Assembly: GCA_903854795.1 (NCBI GenBank)
Contig: CAINXF010000159.1
Span: forward strand, 1-9,024
Length of the DNA: 9,024 bases
Reading direction: 5' to 3'
Source: Candidatus Kerfeldbacteria bacterium
GTDB taxonomy: Bacteria; Patescibacteriota; Patescibacteriia; SBBC01
Positions within the stretch are counted from its first letter, which is position 1, and each line of letters begins with the position of its first letter. Under the pieces are notes generated by a model. It was not told where the DNA came from, made no database searches, and saw nothing but the letters and a program-made list of their open reading frames with translations. Shown here piece after piece: positions 1 to 6,856 of this stretch. Position numbers and translations under genes: made by a program.

Positions 1-1497
1 AATTCTATAGACCCATCCCGGAGCGTTAGAGAACAGGTGCACGCGGTAGTCTGTGATATCATGATCGGCAAGGTACTTCGTCAACAACGGTGTGTCCTGT
101 CCCCAGTCGAGATTGGAATCGATGAGCGATTTGTACAGGTTTGATGGTCCTCCGAACGCCTCGTTCGCATACGGTAGAAAATGGGGATAAACGCGTACGA
201 CGGACACGACGTTCCATACGAGCAGGAGCCCTATCACGCCGCCGTACCAATTCAAACGAGACGGCACGAGGCGAGCCGCGCCGCCTGCAGCGACCGTGAG
301 CATCGCCACGACGGGCAACACATACCGCACCCCAATATCCAACTTCGTCACCATGCCGATTGCGAGCAGCAGCACCATCGGTACGAGCAAGAACAACCCT
401 GAAAATGCCGTCGACGGACGCACGACATATGCCCTTTTTTTGATTCGAGCCACAACAGCTATCAGCGCAAGCGCGAGTGCCGCGAGCGTCATCTTAACGG
501 CCATCGCCGCTGGGAAGTAATACCACCATCCATTATCGCTGGTGTGACCAAAAAGGTACGCTGGCTGGCCGCCTGCATTATGGCTTGCCTGCCAAAGCGC
601 ACCGCTCACGTACGACGCGGCGGGCAACGGCGTGGTCGTCAGAAAACGCCCGACGACGCCGAGATGCCCGAGCGTATGCAGCGCCTGTTGATCCTGGAAC
701 TGGTTGAGTGTGCGCACCTCGAACCCGTACGATGCCCATATCGTCACAAACGCGACCAACGCGAATTCCCCGACCGTCTTCCATGCCTGGCGGCACGACA
801 ATGCAGCACGATCACTGTTGGCCCACATGACCACTTCGTATTCGACCGGCAGGATCAGGACGAGGAGCGCGGCGTTGAACCGTGTGAGCAACGCGAACGA
901 GAACGCAAGCGCGGTGAAGATGAGTCGCCGCATCGTGGGCCGCTCGAGATACCACCCGAACGCCACGATGCTCACAAGCATACCGAGCGTGTAGCCGATA
1001 TCGGTCGTGGCGAGGTGACCGTTCGCGAGGATGTTCGGCTCGAACGCCCCGAGCACGAGCGTGATACCCGCACCCCGGACCCCCCACATTCGGTACGACC
1101 ACCCCACAAGCAACAACACCAGGAGCGCGGTCAACCCGATGTTGACGAACCGCGCATCGCGGAGCAACGTCATACCCGACACCACATTGCCGTAAAGCAC
1201 CTTCGGCGCGACGTCCCACTCGCTCGCACCGTTCCAGTCGGAATCGTTTGCAAAGAATTTCGCGTGACGTGCGAGCAATGGCAACGCAAAGATTTCTTTC
1301 AGAAGCGGCGGATGCTCGATGTTGAGCCTGAAATCGTGCGTCCTCCAATAGCTCAAACCTGACACAACATATGCCGCCTCGTCCGATGTCTGTGACTCGT
1401 TTTTCGCGGGGGCGATTAGCAATGTCACCATGACCGCGAGCACCGCGACCATAGCACCGACTGCGATCCACCTAGTGCGTGTCGCTCTGAGGTCCAT
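1..1497 (-). CDS. ArnT/PMT-like membrane glycosyltransferase (GT39-like, GT-C fold), 3' end missing
   Basis: An uninterrupted minus-strand frame gives 499 residues and leaves the window without a stop, so the C-terminus is missing. It looks like a phospholipid-carrier-dependent glycosyltransferase, which moves a sugar from a polyprenyl-phosphate carrier onto a protein or envelope acceptor at the outer face of the membrane. Seen: a first membrane segment (about 10-29), then an acidic pair D39-E40 in the first external loop (the expected GT-C catalytic position). These are followed by EHPPL (61-65), TTD (164-166), about ten further hydrophobic segments, an IGVRY motif (388-392) and SNLDWGQD (461-468), a signature typical of bacterial PMT_2-type proteins. 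The ATG at 1497 is chosen because it gives a short basic N-terminus before the first helix. It lies 26 bases inside the preceding gene and has no clear ribosome site, so an in-frame GTG at 1506 is also possible. The acceptor and sugar cannot be read from the sequence. Confidence 0.85.
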   Translation of the reverse strand, partial: MDLRATRTRWIAVGAMVAVLAVMVTLLIAPAKNESQTSDEAAYVVSGLSYWRTHDFRLNIEHPPLLKEIFALPLLARHAKFFANDSDWNGASEWDVAPKVLYGNVVSGMTLLRDARFVNIGLTALLVLLLVGWSYRMWGVRGAGITLVLGAFEPNILANGHLATTDIGYTLGMLVSIVAFGWYLERPTMRRLIFTALAFSFALLTRFNAALLVLILPVEYEVVMWANSDRAALSCRQAWKTVGEFALVAFVTIWASYGFEVRTLNQFQDQQALHTLGHLGVVGRFLTTTPLPAASYVSGALWQASHNAGGQPAYLFGHTSDNGWWYYFPAAMAVKMTLAALALALIAVVARIKKRAYVVRPSTAFSGLFLLVPMVLLLAIGMVTKLDIGVRYVLPVVAMLTVAAGGAARLVPSRLNWYGGVIGLLLVWNVVSVVRVYPHFLPYANEAFGGPSNLYKSLIDSNLDWGQDTPLLTKYLADHDITDYRVHLFSNAPGWVYRI

Positions 1498-2074
1498 GTG
1501 CTGCACGATGCCGAACGCGCCACCACGCGCCAATGAGGAGCGCGAGCGCACCGCCGGCCATATTGAAAAAAATGTCACGCGGCGAGTCAAACGGTCCGCC
1601 GACGCGGTGGGTGTTAAACCAAATGTCGCCGAGCCACTCGGACACTTCGTAGAGCGCGCCGAGCGTCTGCCCGATGCAGAACGCGTATACGTTTACGACG
1701 AACCACGACATCTTGATACGTCCCGCGCGCCAGAGTGCGATGGTCACCACATAGAAGGCCGTCGTGACCGCGAGGCCGCCGATGCCGTGCGTAAGGTGGT
1801 CCCACCACCAATACCTGCCGTAATAATGGAGGAAATTTCCCATCGCGTCGAGCCAGATGCTTGCGGACACGATGAACAACGCGATCCAATGGATCACGAT
1901 GCCGTACCGCTTTCGAAGCACATGCTGTACCAGCATCACGCCTGCCACTGCGGCGACGTTCGTGAGTCCGAGCGCGATCTGGCGCACATGCGTGTCATAC
2001 TTTGCGATAAGCTCGTACGCGAGCAATGCTGCTTGTGTGATATAGAGCATCACGGTTGCAAGTCGTTGTGTCAT
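1472..2074 (-). CDS. YjdF/DUF2238-like small integral membrane protein
   Basis: A 200-residue protein with about five or six hydrophobic helices. Its conserved-looking blocks are LDAMGNFLHYYG (75-86), WDHLTHGIGG (91-100), YEVSEWLGD (142-150) and DSPRDIFFNMAGG (163-175). The pattern of an Asp-His-x-x-His helix, a Glu-rich helix and an Asp followed by an N-x-x-G helix matches the YjdF/DUF2238 family and recalls VanZ-like membrane proteins. No biochemical role is established for the family that I can state. The start ATG overlaps the stop of the P-type ATPase gene as ATGA, and a good ribosome site lies just upstream. Its stop lies 26 bases inside the next gene. The polar residues D, H and E within membrane segments could bind a metal or a lipid head group, which is a guess from position only. 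Family call fairly sure, function unknown. Confidence 0.7.
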   Translation of the reverse strand: MTQRLATVMLYITQAALLAYELIAKYDTHVRQIALGLTNVAAVAGVMLVQHVLRKRYGIVIHWIALFIVSASIWLDAMGNFLHYYGRYWWWDHLTHGIGGLAVTTAFYVVTIALWRAGRIKMSWFVVNVYAFCIGQTLGALYEVSEWLGDIWFNTHRVGGPFDSPRDIFFNMAGGALALLIGAWWRVRHRAAHGPQSDTH

Positions 2075-4809
2075 GCGGTCACCTTAATGTGAATGTGTCG
2101 GCGGCTCACGGCTTTACGAACTTCCTCGACCAAGACCACGAAGAGTGCTGCGGCGGCGGCGACCAACCAATCGTTAATGGTAAGGCGGGCGATATGGAAC
2201 GCGTTGGCAAGTGGCGGGACATATATGATTGCAAGCTGCATCGCCACTACGAGCGCCATCACCGGTAGGAGCAGCTTATTGCTGGTCAACCGCGAGAACG
2301 TGCTGCGATGCGAGGAACGGCTCGGAAAGGCGACGACCCACTCGCAGAGCGCGATCGTCGTGAGCGTCACCGCATAGACCTCGTGGTCAGGACGGTGCTG
2401 ACCTGACACTATCTTAAAAACCACGTAGGTGGCAAGGCCAATAGCCATTCCATTGAGACCGATCCGTCGCCATGCCTGGTTATTGAGGACGGGCGTGTGC
2501 GGGACGCGCGGCGGTTCGTGCATGATCTCCGGACCTTTCGGCTCACGCGCGAGCGCAATCCCGAGGAACGGATCCGTGATGACGTTGAGCCACATGATGT
2601 GGATCGGCAACAGGGGTAGCGGTAGACCGAGGAACATCGTGATGGTGATGAGTACGAGCTCACCGAAATTCGACGCGAGGAGGTACACAAGGACGCGCTG
2701 GATGTTCTTGAAGATGACGCGACCTTCCTCGATCGCCGCCACGATGCTCGATAGGTTACCATCGGTCACCAACATCTCCGCGGCCTCCTTTGCCGCGTCG
2801 GTGCTCGTGTTGGCGATAGCGACACCGATGTTCGCCTCGGTCAACGCGGGCACATCGTTGATGCCATCACCCGTCATGGCAATGATCTCACCTGACTTCT
2901 TCAACAGGCGCGCGATACGCAACTTTTGCTCTGGCGATACCCTACTGAACACCGCGATGTGAGGGAGTTTCGCCATGAGGTCATCATCAGTCATCGTATC
3001 GAGGTCTTTGCCGTCGACGACCTGTCCTTGTTCGTCGCCACGGAGGATCCCAACCTCACGCGCTACGTTTGCAGCGGTAACATGGTAATCGCCGGTGAGC
3101 ATGACGACGCGGACGCCGGCGTCACGCGCGGCCATGACCGTCGATGCTGCCTCGGTACGCACGGTGTCACGGATTCCGACCAACCCAAGATACACAAGCT
3201 GCGCGGAAAGGTTTTGATGCGTCACGAGCTGCCATGGTCCTTCGACCTCGGCGTAGGCGAACGCAAGCCCGCGCAGCGATCGTTCGGCCATTTGCTCGAA
3301 CGATCCACGCACTTCGGCCCGATCGCGATCAACGAACGCGACAACACCGTCCGGCGTCAATTTCTTCGAACAAAGCGAGAGGATCTGACGAGGCGCACCC
3401 TTGACCGCGACAAGCGTAGTTCCGTGCGAGGTGGAATGGAACGTCACCATGTACTTCAGCGAGAAATCGAACGGGAATTCTCCGACGCGAGGGTATGCGA
3501 GGTCGAGGTCGGTATGTTTGATCCCCGCCTTTTCACCGAGCACGATGAGACTTATCTCGGTCGGGTCACCGATCCAACGCTCCGCACCTTTCTCGTCGCG
3601 CGAGAGCCTGCTGTCGTTGTTCAGCACGCCGACTTCGACGAGCTTATGGAGAACAACATCATCAATGAGCGAAATCTGGGCGTCATGCTCGAAAAAATCA
3701 CCACTTTTACGATAGCCCTCACCGGTCACTTGTATGTCACGATGGCCGGTCACCACTCTTTCCACCATCATTTCTCCGAACGTGAGCGTACCGGTCTTAT
3801 CGGACACGATAACCGTGACCGATCCCAGTGTTTCAACCGCGTACAGTTTCCGAATGAGCGCGCGCCGTTTCGCCATCTGCCACATGCCCCACGCGAACGT
3901 CAGGGTAATCACCAGCGGAAGACCCTCGGGAATTAACGAGACCACGAGACTGATGCTCAACATGAGCGATTGCTCCACCGAAATGCCACGGAAAACACCG
4001 AGAAGGAAAATCCCGCATGAAAGCACTACGATCACGATCGCAAGCTTTCGCGCGAATTCGGCGATGCTCTTCTGAAATGGCGTACTTTCATTTCCGATCT
4101 CGGAGACTTCGCGTACGATCTCACCGAACCGCGTCTTCGAGCCAACATTCGTCACCAGAAGCAGACCGCGACCGCCGACGACGGTAGTACCGCGCCACGC
4201 AATGTTCCGCCGCTCGGACAGTTCAGTGATCTCATCGAGCGGCTTCGCATGTTTCAAGGCGGCCACCGACTCGCCGGTGAACACCGCCTCGTCCGTCTTA
4301 AGGTTAAACGACTCTACGAGCCGTCCGTCCGCCGGCACGATCGAACCGACCTCGAGCATGACGACGTCACCTATGACGAGCTGGTCGGACGGAAGTTCAC
4401 GCTCCTCGCCGCTCCGTATCACCCGTACCGTGTGGGGCGTGAGGGACTGTAAGCGCTCCATCGCATGCCCTGCGCGTTGTTCCTGGAAAAAACCGACGAC
4501 ACCATTGAACAGGATGATGAATACCACGATCCATCCATCAGGGATCGCATGAAAGAAGAACGAAAGACCGGCTGCGACGAACAGGATGATGACGAGCGGG
4601 CTTTGGAATTGCGACAACAACGTCCACATGGCGGATCGGCGCGCAACGGGGACGATGACATTACTACCCGAAACGCGTCGTCGTTCGAGCACCTCGTCGG
4701 GCGACAGGCCTTCCAAACTACTGCTGAGCGCCTGCATCGCCTTTTCAACCGACATCGCGTGCCATTGTTGCGGTATCGGCGGAACGTTGGTGTGCAATCC
4801 TTCCATCAT
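2071..4809 (-). CDS. Type II cation-transporting P-type ATPase (Ca2+/Mn2+-like)
   Basis: A 912-residue ATP-driven cation pump of the plasma membrane, of normal length for type II P-ATPases. Seen in order: an N-terminal cation-ATPase domain (about 15-60), TGES of the actuator domain (178-181), IPEGLP in M4 (293-298), and DKTGT with the phosphorylated Asp337. KGAP of the nucleotide domain (470-473), TGD (572-574) and TGDGIND (646-652) follow. By alignment to the SERCA pump from memory, cation ligands are kept in M4 (Glu296), M5 (Asn714, Glu717) and M6 (Asn742, Thr745, Asp746). The M8 Glu of SERCA site I appears to be Ala820, with a Glu three residues later. The start is the first of two adjacent ATGs, which makes an ATGA overlap with the Nramp stop. 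A frame start at 4875 would run deep into that gene and add residues unlike the family. Ca2+ export is most likely; Mn2+, or Na+/K+ as in relatives, cannot be excluded. Confidence 0.93.
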   Translation of the reverse strand: MMEGLHTNVPPIPQQWHAMSVEKAMQALSSSLEGLSPDEVLERRRVSGSNVIVPVARRSAMWTLLSQFQSPLVIILFVAAGLSFFFHAIPDGWIVVFIILFNGVVGFFQEQRAGHAMERLQSLTPHTVRVIRSGEERELPSDQLVIGDVVMLEVGSIVPADGRLVESFNLKTDEAVFTGESVAALKHAKPLDEITELSERRNIAWRGTTVVGGRGLLLVTNVGSKTRFGEIVREVSEIGNESTPFQKSIAEFARKLAIVIVVLSCGIFLLGVFRGISVEQSLMLSISLVVSLIPEGLPLVITLTFAWGMWQMAKRRALIRKLYAVETLGSVTVIVSDKTGTLTFGEMMVERVVTGHRDIQVTGEGYRKSGDFFEHDAQISLIDDVVLHKLVEVGVLNNDSRLSRDEKGAERWIGDPTEISLIVLGEKAGIKHTDLDLAYPRVGEFPFDFSLKYMVTFHSTSHGTTLVAVKGAPRQILSLCSKKLTPDGVVAFVDRDRAEVRGSFEQMAERSLRGLAFAYAEVEGPWQLVTHQNLSAQLVYLGLVGIRDTVRTEAASTVMAARDAGVRVVMLTGDYHVTAANVAREVGILRGDEQGQVVDGKDLDTMTDDDLMAKLPHIAVFSRVSPEQKLRIARLLKKSGEIIAMTGDGINDVPALTEANIGVAIANTSTDAAKEAAEMLVTDGNLSSIVAAIEEGRVIFKNIQRVLVYLLASNFGELVLITITMFLGLPLPLLPIHIMWLNVITDPFLGIALAREPKGPEIMHEPPRVPHTPVLNNQAWRRIGLNGMAIGLATYVVFKIVSGQHRPDHEVYAVTLTTIALCEWVVAFPSRSSHRSTFSRLTSNKLLLPVMALVVAMQLAIIYVPPLANAFHIARLTINDWLVAAAAALFVVLVEEVRKAVSRRHIHIKVTA
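2079..2085 (-). promoter_or_regulatory. Shine-Dalgarno site for the YjdF-like gene
   Basis: Read on the minus strand, AAGGTGA lies four bases before the ATG at 2074, inside the last codons of the P-type ATPase gene. It is the only clear Shine-Dalgarno match found at a start in this window, and it supports this start together with the ATGA overlap. Confidence 0.6.
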
Positions 4810-6068
4810 TTGGCGAACATCACGTTTGTGATAAGCCCGAGGGCAGCTGCGGCCATAAGAATGAAGCATAACCATCCCATCACTCTGATGAGCGGCGTAC
4901 TGACGTGCGTTCCTACGACGTCCTTACGGTCGGCAAGTCTGACGATGAACCATAGCATGATGGGTGCGAGCAGGCCGTTCAACACCGCCGCAAAGACCAG
5001 GAACTGGATCGGACTGATACCTGCGACGTTCGACAGGAGTCCGAGCACGACCGAAACGGCGATCGCGAGATAGAACGAGTGCGCCTGGCGGTAGTGTTTC
5101 GACAATCCCTCCTTCCACCCGAACACCTCGGCGAGCGCATACGAAGCGGATCCCGCAAGGATTGGGATGCCAAGGAGTCCCATGCCTACGATGCCGACCG
5201 TGAACAATATGAAGGTGAAGTTCCCGGCGAGCGGACGCAAAGCTTCGGCCGCCTGACCTGCGGTCTGGATATTCGTAATGCCAGCGTTATGGAGCGTGCC
5301 CGCGGTCGTGACGATGATGAAGAACATGACGATGTTCGAGAGCAACATGCCGCTTACGACCTCCTTTCGCATCGACGTGATCTCCTTCTTCGTCGCGCCG
5401 AGACGCTTCTTCAACGTCGTCCTGCCCTTGGCGATCTTCTCTTCGACCTCCTCCGACGCCTGCCAGAAGAAGCAGTACGGTGTGATGGTCGTACCGAGCG
5501 CCGCGACGATGATCGTCCACATCTCCTTGCCCGAACTGAACGTGGGGATGATCGTATCTTTGAGCGCGAGCGCCCAGTCCTGCTTCGTGAAGAAGGCGGC
5601 GACCACGTACGATAGCAACGTAAGCGTCAGCCATCGCAGTACGTTCACGTACCGCTTATAGCTCACGAATATCTCCAGCACGATGATTAGTGCCGCGAAA
5701 AACACGAGATACACCACCGTCGGACCAGGCAATAACAACTTCATCGCCTCGGCCATCGCGCCGAGGTCAGCGCCAACGTTGATCGTGTTCACGAAGAAAA
5801 GAAGCCAGGCGAGCACGAAGACTATCTTTACGGACACGTGCCTACGAAGGATCCCTGCGAGTCCCCGACCGGTCACAATACCGAGACGTGCCGACATTTC
5901 CTGTGCCGCCATCATGAGTGGTGTCGAGATAAGCGCTAGCCATAGGAACTGGTACCCGTACTTCGCACCGGTCTGCGAATACGTGGCGATACCCGATGGG
6001 TCGTCATCGGACGCGCCAGTTATTACGCCTGGGCCGATCTTCTTAAACAGTTTGGTGGGTGAGAACAT
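4806..6068 (-). CDS. Diverged Nramp-family divalent-metal transporter
   Basis: A 420-residue protein with about 11 hydrophobic helices and the Nramp (SLC11) layout: TM1 block GPGVITGASDDDPSG (about 12-26), and TM6 block GTTITPYCFFWQ (192-203). TM6 is followed by an acidic-then-basic cytoplasmic loop, EEVEEKIAKG and onward. In classical Nramps, TM1 carries DPGN and TM6 carries MPH, and these bind Mn2+ or Fe2+. Here they read DPSG and TPY, so the metal-binding Asn and Met are absent. This places it in a diverged branch often annotated only as divalent metal cation transporter, and the metal may be harder than Mn2+, for example Mg2+ (inference). The ATG at 6068 is chosen because it begins the conserved MFSPTKLFKKIGPG block and sits eight bases after an extended -10 box. 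The longer frame to 6134 would cross that box. It is the first gene of the minus-strand operon; its stop overlaps the start of the P-type ATPase. Confidence 0.88.
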   Translation of the reverse strand: MFSPTKLFKKIGPGVITGASDDDPSGIATYSQTGAKYGYQFLWLALISTPLMMAAQEMSARLGIVTGRGLAGILRRHVSVKIVFVLAWLLFFVNTINVGADLGAMAEAMKLLLPGPTVVYLVFFAALIIVLEIFVSYKRYVNVLRWLTLTLLSYVVAAFFTKQDWALALKDTIIPTFSSGKEMWTIIVAALGTTITPYCFFWQASEEVEEKIAKGRTTLKKRLGATKKEITSMRKEVVSGMLLSNIVMFFIIVTTAGTLHNAGITNIQTAGQAAEALRPLAGNFTFILFTVGIVGMGLLGIPILAGSASYALAEVFGWKEGLSKHYRQAHSFYLAIAVSVVLGLLSNVAGISPIQFLVFAAVLNGLLAPIMLWFIVRLADRKDVVGTHVSTPLIRVMGWLCFILMAAAALGLITNVMFAK

Positions 6069-6076
6069 GTCTGGAT

Positions 6077-6085
6077 AGTATACCA
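6077..6085 (-). promoter_or_regulatory. Extended -10 promoter of the Nramp operon
   Basis: Read on the minus strand this is TGGTATACT: an extended TGn followed by TATACT, five of six bases of the -10 consensus. Eight bases separate it from the ATG at 6068. A transcript would begin about one or two bases before the start codon, leaving almost no leader. No -35 hexamer is found at the usual spacing, as is common for extended -10 promoters. Confidence 0.6.
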
Positions 6086-6126
6086 AAACGCCACATTTTT
6101 TGCGCGGCGTCAAATCCCAAAAAAAA

Positions 6127-6135
6127 TGATACACT
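6127..6135 (+). promoter_or_regulatory. Extended -10 promoter of the hemolysin III gene
   Basis: TGATACACT matches the extended -10 form TGn plus TACACT (four of six consensus bases). Exactly six bases separate it from the ATG at 6142, so the predicted first transcribed base is the A of the start codon. There is no ribosome-binding site. The same nine bases recur before the next gene. Confidence 0.55.
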
Positions 6136-6141
6136 TATTCT

Positions 6142-6783
6142 ATGGAACCAAACGACCACCACACGCAGACCCGCAATGAGGAAATTGCCAACAGTATAAG
6201 CCACGGTGTCGGCGTGATCGCCGTGCTCACCGGCGCACCATTCCTCATCCTCGCGGCCGTTCATCATCGTTCGCCCTGGGACATCGTCGGCGTGAGCGTG
6301 TTCATTTTCTCGATGCTCGTCCTGTACTTCGCCTCGACTATCTACCACGCCCACACGAACCCGACCGTCAAACAGGTCTTCCGCGTCCTCGACCACGGTG
6401 CGATCTACGTCCTGATCGCCGGTACCTACACACCGTTCACGCTCGGCGCGCTTCGTGGACCATGGGGATGGACGCTGTTCGGGATCGTCTGGGGCATTGC
6501 GGCTATAGGCATCACGCTTAAATCACTCAACGCGTTGTGGCACCCGGTGCTCTCGAACGTCATCTACCTGTCGATGGCGTGGGTCGCAGTGTTCGCGGCG
6601 AAACCGTTCTGGCAGCATGTGCACCTCGGTGGCGTCGCATGGCTCCTTGCCGGCGGTGTCGCGTACTGCGGCGGCATCGTGTTCTTTAACTCGAAAAAGA
6701 AGTACGCGCACTTCATCTGGCACCTCTGCGTGATCGCCGGCACGGTGTGCCACTACTTCGCGGTGCTTTGGTACGCGTCGTAA
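6142..6783 (+). CDS. trhA: Hemolysin III / PAQR-family membrane protein
   Basis: A 213-residue, seven-helix membrane protein that matches bacterial hemolysin III (YqfA/TrhA, PAQR superfamily) in length and motifs. Seen: E14 and NSISHG (17-22) at the N-terminus, STIYH (65-69) with the PAQR S-x3-H pair, LDHGAIYVLIAGTYTPF (83-99), and H190-x3-H194 near the C-terminus. In PAQR receptors these His residues with an Asp hold a Zn2+ ion in the membrane. Bacterial members have been linked to membrane-lipid or fluidity homeostasis, and the haemolysin name is historical. The ATG directly follows its own promoter at the leaderless distance. The gene points away from the Nramp operon, from which it is separated by 73 bases. 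Identification is firm, the exact role less so. Confidence 0.93.
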   Translation: MEPNDHHTQTRNEEIANSISHGVGVIAVLTGAPFLILAAVHHRSPWDIVGVSVFIFSMLVLYFASTIYHAHTNPTVKQVFRVLDHGAIYVLIAGTYTPFTLGALRGPWGWTLFGIVWGIAAIGITLKSLNALWHPVLSNVIYLSMAWVAVFAAKPFWQHVHLGGVAWLLAGGVAYCGGIVFFNSKKKYAHFIWHLCVIAGTVCHYFAVLWYAS

Positions 6784-6856
6784 GCTCGTACGACGCCACA
6801 TTCCGAGCAGGCCGTTTTCACGTTGCACGGCACTCGAATAGTGATACACTGCAAGC
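6784..6856 (+). other. 73-base intergenic region
   Basis: It holds no gene and no convincing terminator hairpin after the hemolysin III stop. Its last 15 bases contain the extended -10 box of the following gene. A weak -35-like TTGCAC (6823-6828) lies 16 bases before the TACACT hexamer, with only three matches to consensus. Confidence 0.5.
6842..6850 (+). promoter_or_regulatory. Extended -10 promoter of the glycoside-hydrolase-like gene
   Basis: TGATACACT, identical to the box before the hemolysin III gene, is followed after exactly six bases by the GTG at 6857. The predicted transcript starts at the G of that codon. This supports GTG 6857 over the internal ATG at 6926. Confidence 0.55.

Noticed and set aside
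544..1362. A plus-strand open frame of 272 codons
   Set aside because: Its Arg/His/Glu-rich composition is typical of the shadow of a GC-rich gene. The minus strand here encodes a well-formed membrane glycosyltransferase.
2926..3936. A plus-strand open frame of 336 codons
   Set aside because: It lies wholly antisense to the P-type ATPase, whose motifs are intact, and it shows no recognisable domain.
4810..4875. A longer start for the P-type ATPase at 4875
   Set aside because: It would overlap the coding end of the Nramp gene by 70 bases. The ATGA start at 4809 fits the family N-terminus.
6108..6113. TTGACG on the minus strand as a -35 box for the Nramp operon
   Set aside because: It lies 25 bases from the TATACT hexamer, too far for a normal promoter.
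6066..6134. A longer start for the Nramp gene at 6134, adding 22 residues
   Set aside because: The added residues are unlike the family, and they would cover the extended -10 boxes of both divergent genes.
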